Shown piece after piece: positions 8,740 to 18,216 of a stretch of DNA of 64,000 nt. This DNA comes from Microbacterium ginsengiterrae (GTDB lineage: Bacteria; Actinomycetota; Actinomycetes; Actinomycetales; Microbacteriaceae): contig NZ_JACHMU010000001.1 of NCBI RefSeq assembly GCF_014205075.1, forward strand, positions 248,001 through 312,000, given 5' to 3'. A program made the translations under genes and the position numbers. The stretch's first letter is position 1. Each line of letters opens with the position of its first letter. The notes under the pieces are model-generated. The model was given only the letters and a program-made list of their open reading frames with translations. It was not told the origin of the DNA and made no database searches.

Positions 8740-8748
8740 TTATCCACA
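8740..8748 (+). promoter_or_regulatory. single DnaA-box consensus
   Basis: TTATCCACA is an exact DnaA box in the cpaF/tRNA-Leu intergenic region. It is isolated: I saw no second box or AT-rich unwinding element, so this is not an origin. A role is uncertain. Confidence 0.35.
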
Positions 8749-8832
8749 GGTGCCGATTCGGGTTTTCCGTCATCGACCGGAGGGGAACCTCTCCATGCGG
8801 GTGTCCGGCCGCGCCCCTAGACTGGGGGTCGC

Positions 8833-8914
8833 GCGGGAGTGGTGGAATTGGCAGACACGCAGGATTTAGGTTCCTGTGCCTCACGGCGTGTGGGTTCAAG
8901 TCCCACCTTCCGCA
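8833..8914 (+). tRNA. tRNA-Leu (anticodon UAG)
   Basis: An 82-nt tRNA. Acceptor arms GCGGGAG/CTTCCGC pair fully (one G-T), with discriminator A at 8914. The anticodon stem CAGGA/TCCTG encloses loop TTTAGGT, giving anticodon TAG. A long variable arm (GTGCCTCACGGCGT) fits a class II leucine tRNA, and the T arm is GTGGGTTCAAGTCCCAC. CCA is not encoded. A TAGACT -10-like element at 8818-8823 is well placed. The DedA gene follows 48 bp downstream. Confidence 0.96.
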
Positions 8915-8962
8915 CTGTCATCGACACCCCTTGAGCGTTGCACAACCGGACGAAGAGAGCCC

Positions 8963-9721
8963 ATGCATCAGATCGCACTCATCCCCTGGCTCGACCCTGC
9001 CCACATCATCGATGTCGCCGGTCCATGGGCGCTGCTCGTCGTGTGCTTCATCATCTTCGCCGAGACCGGCCTTCTGATCGGGTTCCTGCTTCCCGGCGAC
9101 ACCCTCCTGGTGATCTCCGGCCTGCTCACCCACACGAGCGACGTCTTCGGGGTGAACATCTGGGTCGTGTCGCTGTTGATCGCACTGTCCGCCTTCGTCG
9201 GCGGCGAAGTCGGTTATCTCATCGGACACAAGGGCGGCCCCGCCGTGTTCGAGCGCAAGGAATCCGGCCTGTTCAGCAAGAAGAACGTGGAGCGGACGAA
9301 CGCCTTCTTCGAGCGCTTCGGCGGCCTCACCGTGATCCTCGCCCGCTTCGTGCCGATCGTTCGGACCTTCACCCCCGTCGCCGCCGGCGTCGGCCACATG
9401 CCGTGGAAGAAGTACAGCCTCTACAACCTCATCGGCGCGCTCCTGTGGGGCTTCGGACTGACCATGGTCGGCTACCTCATCGCGTACATCCCGTGGGTCA
9501 GCCACCTCGTCGTGGAGTACATCGACATCATCCTGCTCGGCGCGGTCGGCGGCACGGCGCTGGTCACCCTCTGGCACTACTTCTCGGAGCGCCACAAGGC
9601 CAAGAAGGCGCGCGCCGCCGGCGAGGACATCACCACGGATGCCGCCGAGGCCGAGGCGCTCGCGCTGGACTCCGAGGTCTTCGACCGCTCCCCTGACCTC
9701 GACGGAGACGGGAAGCACTGA
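8963..9721 (+). CDS. DedA family membrane protein
   Basis: A 252-residue DedA/VTT-domain protein starting at ATG 8963. Several hydrophobic segments surround the family core: ETGLLIGFLLPGDTLL near residues 34-49, GGEVGYLIGHKGG, and the conserved basic motif LARFVPIVRTFTPVAAGVGHMPWKKY. DedA proteins are linked to membrane lipid scrambling/undecaprenyl-phosphate recycling and proton-motive-force homeostasis. The charged C-terminal ~45 residues are cytoplasmic and of low complexity. It converges on ku with three bases between the stops. Confidence 0.92.
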   Translation: MHQIALIPWLDPAHIIDVAGPWALLVVCFIIFAETGLLIGFLLPGDTLLVISGLLTHTSDVFGVNIWVVSLLIALSAFVGGEVGYLIGHKGGPAVFERKESGLFSKKNVERTNAFFERFGGLTVILARFVPIVRTFTPVAAGVGHMPWKKYSLYNLIGALLWGFGLTMVGYLIAYIPWVSHLVVEYIDIILLGAVGGTALVTLWHYFSERHKAKKARAAGEDITTDAAEAEALALDSEVFDRSPDLDGDGKH

Positions 9722-9724
9722 CGG

Positions 9725-10669
9725 TCAACTGGCGGCCTTCTTCTTCGTCTTCGAGGCCGTCGAGCTCTTCGTACCGGACTTCGAGCCACTCGATTTCGAC
9801 GAGCTCGACTTCGACTTCGACGCCGCGGACTTCGTCCCGCCCGATTTCGTCCCACTCGTCGTGCTCGCGCCCTTCTTGGACCGCGACCGCTCCACGCTCT
9901 CGCGCAGCGCGGCCATGAGGTCGATGACCTCGCCGCCCTTGCCCTCCTTCTCCTCGTCGTCGCCGAAGGTCTCCGCGACGTCGAAGGTGTCCTCGCCCGC
10001 CTCGATCTTGGCGTCGATGAGCGTGCGCAGCTCCTTCTGGTACTCGTCCACGTACTCCTCCGGCTCGAAGTCGCTCGCGTAGCTCTCCACGAGACTCGCC
10101 GACATCTCGAGCTCCTTCTTCGAGATCTTCACGTCCTCGTCCAGCGATTCGAAGCTCGCCTCGCGGACCTCGTCCGCCCACAGCAGCGTCTGCACCACGA
10201 GCACGTCCCCGCGCACGCGCAGCGCGGCAAGACGGGTCTTCTGGCGGAGCGTGAAGCGGACGATGGCCGTGCGGTCGGTCTGCTCGAGGGTCTTGCGCAA
10301 CAGCACGTACGCCTTGGGCGACTTGGAGTCCGGCTCGAGGTAGTAGGCCCGGTCGAGCGTCAACAGGTCGACCTGTTCGCTGGGCACGAACTCCACCACA
10401 TCGATCTCACGGCTGCGCTCCGCGGGGAGGGCATCGAGGTCGTCCTTGGTCAGGACCACCCTCTGGCCGTCCTCCTCGTACGCGCGATCGATGTTCGCGT
10501 AGGCGACCACTTCCCCGCACACCTCGCACGTGCGCTTGTACCGGATCCGCCCGCCGTCCTCATCGTGCACCTGGTGCAGTGGGACGTCGTGGTCCTCCGT
10601 GGCGGAATACACCTTCACGGGGACGTTCACCAGCCCGAACGTCAGGGCACCCTTCCAGATCGACCTCAT
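9725..10669 (-). CDS. ku: non-homologous end-joining protein Ku
   Basis: The DNA double-strand-end binding homodimer of bacterial NHEJ; it recruits LigD. It has 314 residues from ATG 10669. The N terminus MRSIWKGALTFGLVNVPVKVYSATE and the central ETLWADEVR-like QTLLWADEVRE are family hallmarks, and a CxxC pair (CEVCGE) sits near residue 50. After the Ku core (to about residue 255) comes a Lys/Ser-rich tail ending KTKKKAAS, like the basic extensions of other actinobacterial Ku proteins that bind DNA. It is divergent from ligD with 61 bp between starts. Confidence 0.96.
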   Translation of the reverse strand: MRSIWKGALTFGLVNVPVKVYSATEDHDVPLHQVHDEDGGRIRYKRTCEVCGEVVAYANIDRAYEEDGQRVVLTKDDLDALPAERSREIDVVEFVPSEQVDLLTLDRAYYLEPDSKSPKAYVLLRKTLEQTDRTAIVRFTLRQKTRLAALRVRGDVLVVQTLLWADEVREASFESLDEDVKISKKELEMSASLVESYASDFEPEEYVDEYQKELRTLIDAKIEAGEDTFDVAETFGDDEEKEGKGGEVIDLMAALRESVERSRSKKGASTTSGTKSGGTKSAASKSKSSSSKSSGSKSGTKSSTASKTKKKAAS

Positions 10670-10730
10670 GCCACCAGTGAACACCGTGGGAGACCCGCGA
10701 TACCAGGGGCTTGACGTTAGTCTTTTCCGC

Positions 10731-13121
10731 ATGCCGAAAGCCGCGCAGGTCGTGGAGGTCGATGGCCGCCGCCTGCGGCTGACGAACCTCGACAAAGTGC
10801 TGTACCCGGACACCGGCACCACCAAGGGCGAGGTCATCTCCTACTACGCGCGCGTGGCCGCACGGATGCTGCCGCTGCTCGCCGACCGTCCGGTCACCCG
10901 CAAGCGCTGGGTCGAAGGAGTGGGAACCGAGGATGCGCCGGGTGAGGCGTTCTTCGCCAAGCAGCTCGAACCGGGCGCGCCGGAGTGGGTGCGCCGGCTT
11001 CCGATCGAACACTCCGGCGGCGCGAAGGAGTATCCGATCGCGCAGGATCTTCCCACCCTCGTCTGGATGGCCCAGGTCGCCGGCATCGAACTGCACGTTC
11101 CGCAGTGGCGGTTCGCGACCGACGGCGAGCGCCGCAATCCCGACCGGCTCGTCCTCGACCTCGACCCCGGCCCCGGTGCCGACCTCGCCCTGTGCGCCCA
11201 CGTCGCCCGTCTCGCCAAGGCCATCCTCGGCGACATCGGCCTGGACCCTGTGCCCGTGACCAGCGGCAGCAAGGGTATCCATCTGTACAGCCGGCTGGAC
11301 GGCACGCAGACGAGCGACCAGGCATCGGCGATCGCCAGGGAGCTGGCCCGTGCGATCGAGACGGACCATCCGGACATCGCCACGAGCACGATGGCGAAGT
11401 CGGTGCGCGAGGGCAAGGTCTTCATCGACTGGAGCCAGAACAACGGATCGAAGACGACGATCTCGCCGTACTCCCTGCGCGGTAGGTTCCAGCCGACAGT
11501 GGCCGCCCCGCGGACCTGGGACGAGCTCGACGATCCGGAACTGCAGCACCTCGACTTCGAAGAGGTGGCGCAGCGCGCCGAGGACGGCCTCGACCCGTTC
11601 GCCGACTTCGTGACCTCATCGGCGGACGCCGCACTCGAGTCGTACCGCGCCAAACGGGACGCCTCCAAGACGCCGGAGCCGGTACCGGAGCGCGCTTCCG
11701 TCACCGCCGCCGGCCCGCTCCCCCGCTTCGTCATCCAGGAGCATCACGCCCGCCGCACGCACTTCGACCTGCGCATCGAGCACGACGGAGTGCTGGTGAG
11801 CTGGGCCGTTCCCAAGGGCGTCCCGGAGTCCCCCGCTCGCAATCGCCTCGCGGTGATGACCGAGCCGCACCCGCTCGAATACCTCACCTTCCACGGCGAG
11901 ATCCCGCGCGGCGAATACGGAGCGGGCACCATGACAATCTGGGACAGCGGCACGGTCGAGCTCGAGAAGTGGCGCGACGATGAGGTCATCGGCACCTTCA
12001 CAGGAACGGGACCGCTCGGCCGTGCGCGACTGGCGCTGATCCGCACCGAGGGTTCAGGTGAGAAGTCCTCCTGGCTGCTGCATCGGATGAAGGACCCCAC
12101 TCCCGCGTCCCCATCCGGCAGCGGCAGCACCCGCCGGACCCGTGAGACCTCCGCACCGTCCCCGTCCGGGCTGCGCCCGATGCTCGCCGAGAACGGCACG
12201 CCCGGCCTCGCCCGCACGATGCGCGAGCCATGGAGCGAGATCAAGTGGGACGGCATCCGCGCCGTCGGAACCTGGCAGGACGGCCGCTTCCGCCTGCACG
12301 CCCGCAGCGGCACGGACATCACCGATCGCTACCCGGAGCTCACCGCGGACGGCGCCCCGCACTTCGCGGCCGACGACGCCGTCGTCGACGGTGAGATCGT
12401 CGCGATGGATTCGTCCGGCCGGCCGAGCTTCGGTCTGCTGCAGCGTCGCATGCACCTCACGAAGGCGCGCGAGATCGAGCGCGAGGTGGTGCGCACCCCG
12501 ATCGCCTATCACCTCTTCGATCTCGTGCACCTCGACGGCCACGACCTCACCGACGTCCCCCTCCGCGACCGGCGGGCCCTGCTCGAGACCCTCGCCGAGA
12601 GCGCGGACGGACCGATCGTCGTCCCCCCGGTGTTCGACGACCTCGACGCCGCAATGGAGACGAGCCGTGCCCTCGACCTCGAGGGCATCGTCGTGAAGGC
12701 GTCCGGATCCCGCTATCGCCCCGGCATCCGATCGAGCGACTGGGTGAAGATCAAGCACACGCGCACCCAGGAGGTGGTGATCGCCGGCATCCGACCGGGG
12801 AAGGGCGGGCGGTCGGGCACGGTCGGATCCCTCCTGCTCGGGGTCCCGGACGACGGCGCTCTCCGTTACGTCGGGCGGGTCGGATCGGGGTTCGACGAGC
12901 GGACGCTGCGCGACCTGCTCGAGCGCCTCACTCCGCTCCGCACCGATGAGAACCCGCTGGAGGGTGTGCCGTCGGCCGACGCGCGCGATGCGCTGTGGGT
13001 GCGGCCTGAGCTGGTCGGCGAGGTGGAGTTCGCGGAGTGGACGACGGAGGGCTCGCTCCGCCACGCACGCTGGCGAGGCCTGCGGCCCGACAAGACCGCC
13101 GCGGAGATCACCGTCGAGTGA
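10731..13121 (+). CDS. ligD: multifunctional ATP-dependent DNA ligase D (Pol-PE-Lig)
   Basis: The NHEJ end-processing and sealing enzyme, 796 residues from ATG 10731. An N-terminal primase-polymerase domain (about 1-290; metal motif LVLDLDPGPG) is followed by a 3'-phosphoesterase domain (about 330-450; EHHARRTHFDLRIEHDG) and an ATP-dependent ligase domain (about 480-796) with motif I EIKWDG, nucleophile Lys near 505, and motif V-like WVKIKH. This is the Pol-PE-Lig order of M. tuberculosis LigD. It is divergent from ku, so the two are likely expressed together, and it ends 12 bp from the convergent CDF gene. Confidence 0.96.
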   Translation: MPKAAQVVEVDGRRLRLTNLDKVLYPDTGTTKGEVISYYARVAARMLPLLADRPVTRKRWVEGVGTEDAPGEAFFAKQLEPGAPEWVRRLPIEHSGGAKEYPIAQDLPTLVWMAQVAGIELHVPQWRFATDGERRNPDRLVLDLDPGPGADLALCAHVARLAKAILGDIGLDPVPVTSGSKGIHLYSRLDGTQTSDQASAIARELARAIETDHPDIATSTMAKSVREGKVFIDWSQNNGSKTTISPYSLRGRFQPTVAAPRTWDELDDPELQHLDFEEVAQRAEDGLDPFADFVTSSADAALESYRAKRDASKTPEPVPERASVTAAGPLPRFVIQEHHARRTHFDLRIEHDGVLVSWAVPKGVPESPARNRLAVMTEPHPLEYLTFHGEIPRGEYGAGTMTIWDSGTVELEKWRDDEVIGTFTGTGPLGRARLALIRTEGSGEKSSWLLHRMKDPTPASPSGSGSTRRTRETSAPSPSGLRPMLAENGTPGLARTMREPWSEIKWDGIRAVGTWQDGRFRLHARSGTDITDRYPELTADGAPHFAADDAVVDGEIVAMDSSGRPSFGLLQRRMHLTKAREIEREVVRTPIAYHLFDLVHLDGHDLTDVPLRDRRALLETLAESADGPIVVPPVFDDLDAAMETSRALDLEGIVVKASGSRYRPGIRSSDWVKIKHTRTQEVVIAGIRPGKGGRSGTVGSLLLGVPDDGALRYVGRVGSGFDERTLRDLLERLTPLRTDENPLEGVPSADARDALWVRPELVGEVEFAEWTTEGSLRHARWRGLRPDKTAAEITVE

Positions 13122-13133
13122 GCGCGGCGACCG

Positions 13134-14045
13134 TCACGCGTGCGGCTCGGTGCATTCGGACTGCCCTTCGGGCTCCAGTTGGAACGTGGAGTGGGCGACA
13201 TCGAAGTGGTCGGCCAGGCACCCCTGCAGCTCGTCGAGCAACGCTCCGGCCCTGCCTTCGGCGAACACGGCGCGCTCCACGCCGACGTGCGCGGTGAACA
13301 CAGGAGCGCCACGTGTGAGCTGCCACACGTGCACGTCGTGGACGCTGGTGACACCGGAGAAGCCCAGCAGATGATCGCGGATCTCGCTGACGTGCGTGTT
13401 CGCGGGCGCCGATTCGGCGAGGACGGAGAACACCTCTCGCAGCAGGGAGACGGCGCGCGGGATGATCATGACAGCGATGAACAGGGACGCGATCGCGTCC
13501 GCCGGCATCCAGCCCGTCGTGACGATGACGACCGCCGCGACGATGACGGCCGCCGACCCGATCATGTCGCCGAGCACCTCGAGGTAGGCCCCGCGCACGT
13601 TGATGTTCGTCTTCTGCGCAGAACTCAGCAACCACATCGCGACGAGGTTGGCGACGAGCCCGATGATCGCCACGACCAGCATGAGCGGACCGGCCACCTC
13701 GGTGTCCGCCGGCGAGACGAGGCGACGCGCACCCTCGATACCGACGGAGACGGACAGGACGATGAGGATGATGGCGTTGATGAGCGCCCCGAGCACCTCG
13801 GCGCGCTGGTAGCCGAACGTGCGCCGGTCGTCGGCGGGGCGGGCCGCGACGGCACTGGCGATGAGGGCGATCACGAGCGCCGAGGCGTCGGTGAACATGT
13901 GCGCGGCGTCGGCGAGCAGTGCCAGCGATCCCGTGAGGATCGCGCCGATGACCTGCACGAGCATGACGACCGCGGTCAGGCACAGCGAGATCGCCAGCAG
14001 CCGTCTGCTGCCGGCGCCGCGGATCCCGTGCGCGTGGTCGTGCAT
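13134..14045 (-). CDS. cation diffusion facilitator (Zn/Cd efflux)
   Basis: A 303-residue CDF transporter of the CzcD/ZitB type exporting Zn2+, Cd2+ or Co2+ by proton antiport. Six hydrophobic segments span residues ~15-215, with the metal-site motifs LLADAAHMFTDASAL (helix 2, HxxxD) and YLEVLGDMIGS (helix 5, ExxxD-like). A short His-bearing N terminus (MHDHAHG) and a C-terminal cytoplasmic domain with VHDVHVWQL follow. The neighbouring arsenate reductase suggests a small metal/metalloid resistance patch, but no metalloregulator gene is beside them. Confidence 0.92.
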   Translation of the reverse strand: MHDHAHGIRGAGSRRLLAISLCLTAVVMLVQVIGAILTGSLALLADAAHMFTDASALVIALIASAVAARPADDRRTFGYQRAEVLGALINAIILIVLSVSVGIEGARRLVSPADTEVAGPLMLVVAIIGLVANLVAMWLLSSAQKTNINVRGAYLEVLGDMIGSAAVIVAAVVIVTTGWMPADAIASLFIAVMIIPRAVSLLREVFSVLAESAPANTHVSEIRDHLLGFSGVTSVHDVHVWQLTRGAPVFTAHVGVERAVFAEGRAGALLDELQGCLADHFDVAHSTFQLEPEGQSECTEPHA

Positions 14046-14119
14046 ACTCCCAGGCTACGAGCGTTTCTCCACCCCGGAGGCGTTCTCCCGTAGTCGGGAA
14101 TGGGGATGATTCTCACTCT

Positions 14120-14137
14120 CCACGGCCGCCGCCGTGG
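14120..14137. terminator. short GC-rich hairpin after arsC
   Basis: A 7-bp perfect stem (14120-14126 with 14131-14137) and 4-nt loop lie just past the arsenate reductase stop, before the CDF start. It is a plausible weak terminator. Confidence 0.4.
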
Positions 14138-14143
14138 ACCCGT

Positions 14144-14542
14144 TCATCGCAACTCGTCCAGCAGGGCGGCGATCCGGTCTTTGATGTCGTCTCGGATCGC
14201 GCGGACGGTGTCGATCTCCTGACCTGCAGGGTCCGCGAGTTCCCAGTCCTCGTAGCGCTTGCCGGGGAAGACAGGGCATGCGTCGCCGCAGCCCATCGTG
14301 ATGACGACATCGGCCTGGCGGGCGAGCTCGCCGGTCAGCGGCCGGGGCGTGCTCGCCGTGATGTCGATTCCCTCCTCCGCCATGACTGCGACAGCGACGG
14401 GGTTGAGAGTGTCCGCGGGCTCGCTGCCCGCCGAGAGGACGCGGACGCGATCCTCCCCCAGCGCTCTGAGGTACCCCGCGGCCATCTGCGAACGGCCGGC
14501 GTTGTGAACGCAGACGAACAGGACGGTGGGGATCTCGGGCAT
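14144..14542 (-). CDS. arsC: arsenate reductase (LMW phosphatase fold)
   Basis: Reduces arsenate to arsenite using thioredoxin or mycothiol. It has 132 residues from ATG 14542. The phosphatase P-loop C-x5-R is CVHNAGRS (Cys11 to Arg17), a second cysteine pair is in MGCGDACPVFPG, and the DPAG motif (ELADPAGQ) is present. All three cysteines needed for the disulfide cascade are there. No arsenite exporter or ArsR gene is adjacent. It lies 60 bp downstream of rdgB on the same strand and may be co-transcribed with it. Confidence 0.92.
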   Translation of the reverse strand: MPEIPTVLFVCVHNAGRSQMAAGYLRALGEDRVRVLSAGSEPADTLNPVAVAVMAEEGIDITASTPRPLTGELARQADVVITMGCGDACPVFPGKRYEDWELADPAGQEIDTVRAIRDDIKDRIAALLDELR

Positions 14543-14602
14543 GTCAGGTCCTCTTTCGGATCCGGTGAGGTCGCCGCCGTCGGAGCGGGGCCCGCGCCGA
14601 CG

Positions 14603-15196
14603 TCAGAGCGTCTTGAGCAGCGGGATGAACGCCTGGAAGGCGCGCGCCCTGTGCGACTGGGACTGCTTCTCCTCGCCGGAGAACTCGGCCGCCGTGCGCT
14701 CGGCCCCCGCCGGTTGTCCGTCCGGGATGAAGATCGGGTCGTAACCGAAACCGTTCTCCCCCGCGCGGGTCCGGGCGAGCCGCCCCGGCCATACACCGGC
14801 GACCGTGTGCTCCTCGCCGCCAGGAGTGACCAGCGCGATCGTCGAGACGAACTGGGCCGTGCGGTGCGGATCGGCGATGTCGGCGAGCTGATCGAGCAGC
14901 AGCTCGAGGTTCGCGGCCGCATCCTTCTTCTGGCCCGCCCAGTATGCCGAGAAGATGCCGGGTGCGCCGCCGAGCACGTCGACGCAGATTCCGGAGTCGT
15001 CAGCGAAGGCTGCGAGGCCGGTGTACCGGGCCGCGGCACGCGCCTTGATGAGCGCGTTCTCCGCGAACGTCACGCCGTCCTCCACCGGCTCAGGACCGTC
15101 ATAGCCGACGACCTCCAGATCGGGCCGCGTCATGGCGACGATCTGCTGGAATTCCGCGACCTTGTGCGGGTTGTGCGTGGCGAGGACGACTCTCAC
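14603..15196 (-). CDS. rdgB: non-canonical purine NTP pyrophosphatase (RdgB/HAM1)
   Basis: Hydrolyses ITP, dITP and XTP to monophosphates, keeping deaminated purines out of nucleic acids. It has 197 residues from GTG 15196, which overlaps the rph stop as GTGA. Motifs are the N-terminal [23 protein letters not shown], the catalytic [20 protein letters not shown] and GFGYDPIF, all of the Ham1 family. It is the third gene of murI-rph-rdgB, a conserved actinobacterial order. Confidence 0.95.
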   Translation of the reverse strand: MRVVLATHNPHKVAEFQQIVAMTRPDLEVVGYDGPEPVEDGVTFAENALIKARAAARYTGLAAFADDSGICVDVLGGAPGIFSAYWAGQKKDAAANLELLLDQLADIADPHRTAQFVSTIALVTPGGEEHTVAGVWPGRLARTRAGENGFGYDPIFIPDGQPAGAERTAAEFSGEEKQSQSHRARAFQAFIPLLKTL

Positions 15197-15924
15197 GCGA
15201 GTGCCTTCAGCTGCAGCTCCTTCAGGTCGGCGCATCCGGCGACGCCGAGGTCGAGCAGCGCGTCGAGCTCGCGCTTGTCGAACGGGGCGCCCTCCGCCGT
15301 GCCCTGCACCTCCACGAACAGGCCCCGCCCGGTGACGACGACGTTCATGTCGGTCTCCGCGCGCACGTCCTCCACGTATGCCAGGTCGAGCATGGGCTCG
15401 CCGTCGATGATGCCCACCGACACCGCGGCGACCGAGTCGAGCAGCGGAACGGCGTTCTTGCCGATGAACTTCTTGTCGCGCCCCCACTCGATCGCATCGG
15501 CGAGAGCGACGTACGCACCCGTGATGGCGGCAGTCCTCGTGCCACCGTCGGCCTGCAGGACGTCGCAGTCGATGACGATCGTGTTCTCACCGAGTGCCTT
15601 CGTGTCGACCACCGCGCGCAGCGCCCGACCGATGAGGCGGGAGATCTCGTGCGTCCGGCCACCGATGCGCCCCTTGACGCTCTCGCGGTCGTTGCGGCTG
15701 TTCGTCGCACGCGGCAGCATCGCGTACTCCGCCGTCACCCACCCCTTGCCCTTGCCGGTCAGCCAGCGGGGAACGCCGTTCGTGAACGACGCGGTGCAGA
15801 GCACCTTGGTGCCACCGAAGCTGATCAGCGCCGAGCCCTCGGCGTTCGCGCTCCAGCCGCGCTCGATCGTGATCTCGCGGAGCTGGTCGGTGGCGCGGCC
15901 GTCCGCGCGGACGATGTCAGACAT
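15193..15924 (-). CDS. rph: ribonuclease PH
   Basis: A phosphorolytic 3'-5' exoribonuclease that trims tRNA 3' ends. At 243 residues it has the family length. It begins with [18 protein letters not shown], carries [21 protein letters not shown] and the phosphate-binding stretch [19 protein letters not shown], and has the conserved [17 protein letters not shown]. It overlaps murI by 8 bp and rdgB by 4 bp, so the three are translationally coupled. Confidence 0.96.
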   Translation of the reverse strand: MSDIVRADGRATDQLREITIERGWSANAEGSALISFGGTKVLCTASFTNGVPRWLTGKGKGWVTAEYAMLPRATNSRNDRESVKGRIGGRTHEISRLIGRALRAVVDTKALGENTIVIDCDVLQADGGTRTAAITGAYVALADAIEWGRDKKFIGKNAVPLLDSVAAVSVGIIDGEPMLDLAYVEDVRAETDMNVVVTGRGLFVEVQGTAEGAPFDKRELDALLDLGVAGCADLKELQLKALA

Positions 15925-16786
15925 GGTGTTCCTTCTGGTCGGGAGCGCCGTGCTCGTCGAGCGCGGTCAGGTCGGGGATGGTGATGACGCCGGTCTGCAC
16001 GTGCTGGACGTCGCGGATCTCGGCGCCCATGAGCCGGTTCGCGAGGGCGGTGAACTCCCCGGTGGAGGCTCCGGTGGCCTCGTAGACGTACGTGGCGGTG
16101 GCGTCGGGCGGCGCGAGGAGATCGCGGCGCATGAGCTGCCGGTACACGTCTCCTGCGGTCTCGTCGTCGCTGGAGACGAGCGAGACGCCCTCCCCCATGA
16201 CGTAGCTGATGGCACCGCGCAGGAACGGGTAGTGGGTGCATCCGAGCACGAGCGTGTCGACGTCGGCCCCGCGCAGCGGGGCGAGGTACTCCTCCGCCGT
16301 GGCGATGACCTCCGGCGTGCCCGTGACGCCGGCCTCGACGAACTCGACGAACCGCGGGCAGGCTGCGGTGAACACCTCGAGGCGCTCGTTGACCTCGAGC
16401 ATGTCCTGATAGGCGCGCGAACCGATCGTGCCGACGGTGCCGATGACGCCGATGCGCCCGTTGCGAGTGGTCGAGACGGCGCGCCGCACGGCTGGTCCGA
16501 TGACCTCGACGACGGGGACGTCGTACCGTTCGCGCGCATCGCGCAGCATCGCGGCGGATGCGGTGTTGCAGGCGATCACGAGCATCTTCACGCCCTGATC
16601 GACGAGCGTGTCCAGCACCTCGAGCGCGTAGCGACGGACATCGGCGATCGGCTTCGGCCCGTATGGGGAGTGCAGCGTGTCGCCGATGTAGACGAACGAC
16701 TCGCGGGGCAGCTGCGCGCGGATGGCCCGTGCCACGGTGAGCCCGCCGACACCGGAGTCGAAGATGCCGATCGGTGCCGCGTCCAT
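15917..16786 (-). CDS. murI: glutamate racemase
   Basis: Makes D-glutamate for peptidoglycan by cofactor-independent racemisation. It has 289 residues. Both catalytic cysteines are visible: the first in [11 protein letters not shown] and the second in [11 protein letters not shown]. The N terminus [17 protein letters not shown] is the family signature. It is divergent from pncB (83 bp between starts). No clpS homologue lies between, although it does in several related actinobacteria. Confidence 0.96.
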   Translation of the reverse strand: MDAAPIGIFDSGVGGLTVARAIRAQLPRESFVYIGDTLHSPYGPKPIADVRRYALEVLDTLVDQGVKMLVIACNTASAAMLRDARERYDVPVVEVIGPAVRRAVSTTRNGRIGVIGTVGTIGSRAYQDMLEVNERLEVFTAACPRFVEFVEAGVTGTPEVIATAEEYLAPLRGADVDTLVLGCTHYPFLRGAISYVMGEGVSLVSSDDETAGDVYRQLMRRDLLAPPDATATYVYEATGASTGEFTALANRLMGAEIRDVQHVQTGVITIPDLTALDEHGAPDQKEHHV

Positions 16787-16869
16787 GACTCACCAGCCTA
16801 CCCGCGCCGTGGGTGCACCGTCACCGTCACACGCGGCGACGACGACCGCACGCTCACTAAGCTGAGCGC

Positions 16870-18195
16870 ATGACCTCGTCGACGGCGCTGCTCACCGACC
16901 GCTACGAACTCACGATGCTCGGCGCCGCACTGCGTGACGGCACCGCCGCCCGTCCGAGCGTCTTCGAACTGTTCGCGCGCCGCCTGTCCGGAGGGCGCCG
17001 GTTCGGCGTCGTCGCCGGGACGGGCCGCCTTCTCTCGCTCCTGCGCGACTTCCGGTTCGGCGAAGACGAGCTGCGCTTCCTCCGAGACAACCATGTGGTC
17101 GATGCCGGCACGCTGACCTACCTGGAGGACTACCGGTTCACCGGCTCGATCCACGGGTACCGCGAGGGCGAGCTCTACTTCCCCGGCTCCCCCATCCTCA
17201 CCGTCGAGGGGTCCTTCGCGGACGCCGTCGTGCTCGAGACGCTGGCGCTCAGCGTCATGAATCATGACTCCGCCGTGGCGACGGCCGCGTCGCGGATGAG
17301 CATCGCCGCCGGAGAGCGTCCGCTGTCGGAGATGGGATCCCGCCGTGCCGCCGAGATGTCGGCGGTCGCCGCGGCCCGCGCGGCGTACATCGCCGGGTTC
17401 AGCGCGACGAGCAATCTGGAGGCGGGCCGCCGCTGGGACATCCCCACGATGGGGACGGCGGCGCACTCCTGGACGCTTCTGCACGACACCGAGGAAGAGG
17501 CCTTCCGCGCGCAGATCGACAGTCTCGGCACCGACACGACACTGCTCGTGGACACCTACGACATCCGAGAGGGCGTCAACACGGCCATCCGCGTGGCGGG
17601 CACCGAACTGGGCGGCGTCCGCCTCGACTCCGGCGACCTGCCGACGGTCGCCGCCGCGGTGCGGACGCAGCTCGACGAACTCGGCGCGACGGGCACGAGG
17701 ATCACCGTGACCAGCGACCTCGACGAGTATGCGATCGCCGCCCTCGCGGCATCGCCCGTCGACTACTACGGAGTCGGAACTTCCGTGGTGACGGGTTCCG
17801 GTTACCCGACGGCGGGGATGGTCTACAAGCTCGTGGCGAGGCAGGATGCCGACGGCGGCTGGGTCGCCGTCGCGAAGGCCTCGACGGACAAGGGGTCCAA
17901 GGGGGGACGCAAGGCGGCCTTCCGCGTCCTGCGGGACGGGGTGGCGACGTCGGAGACCGTCGTCGTCTCCGACGGCTTCGAGGCGCTGGGTAGCGCAGCG
18001 GAGCATCCGGACTCCCGGCCGCTCCAGGTCACCCTCGTCGACGAAGGCGACATCGACGCCTCATTCGAAGGCGCGGCAGGAACCGCGGCTGCCCGTGCAC
18101 ATCATCTGCAGGTGCGCGAGGAGCTCCCGGTGCGGGCGCTCGCCCTCAGCAAGTCCGACCCGGCGATCCCCACGGTGTTCCTGGACCGCGACTGA
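16870..18195 (+). CDS. pncB: nicotinate phosphoribosyltransferase
   Basis: Converts nicotinate and PRPP to nicotinate mononucleotide in the Preiss-Handler NAD salvage route. It has 441 residues. The N terminus TALLTDRYELTMLGAALRDG and the PRPP/phosphate loop regions GTAAHSW, LVDTYD and GVRLDSGDL are characteristic; SKGGRKAAFRV appears near the C terminus. The autophosphorylated His of the family fits MGTAAHSWTLLHDTEEEAF. It stands alone between divergent murI and the convergent DUF3039 gene. Confidence 0.95.
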   Translation: MTSSTALLTDRYELTMLGAALRDGTAARPSVFELFARRLSGGRRFGVVAGTGRLLSLLRDFRFGEDELRFLRDNHVVDAGTLTYLEDYRFTGSIHGYREGELYFPGSPILTVEGSFADAVVLETLALSVMNHDSAVATAASRMSIAAGERPLSEMGSRRAAEMSAVAAARAAYIAGFSATSNLEAGRRWDIPTMGTAAHSWTLLHDTEEEAFRAQIDSLGTDTTLLVDTYDIREGVNTAIRVAGTELGGVRLDSGDLPTVAAAVRTQLDELGATGTRITVTSDLDEYAIAALAASPVDYYGVGTSVVTGSGYPTAGMVYKLVARQDADGGWVAVAKASTDKGSKGGRKAAFRVLRDGVATSETVVVSDGFEALGSAAEHPDSRPLQVTLVDEGDIDASFEGAAGTAAARAHHLQVREELPVRALALSKSDPAIPTVFLDRD

Positions 18196-18216
18196 GGTCC
18201 GCGTCGACGAGAGCCG

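Noticed and set aside
8701..8832. Possible replication origin because of the DnaA box
   Set aside because: Only one box, no AT-rich element, and no dnaA, dnaN or parAB genes nearby.
14504..16873. 789-codon plus-strand frame opposite rdgB, rph and murI
   Set aside because: The opposite strand has three clear enzymes with catalytic motifs; this frame has none.
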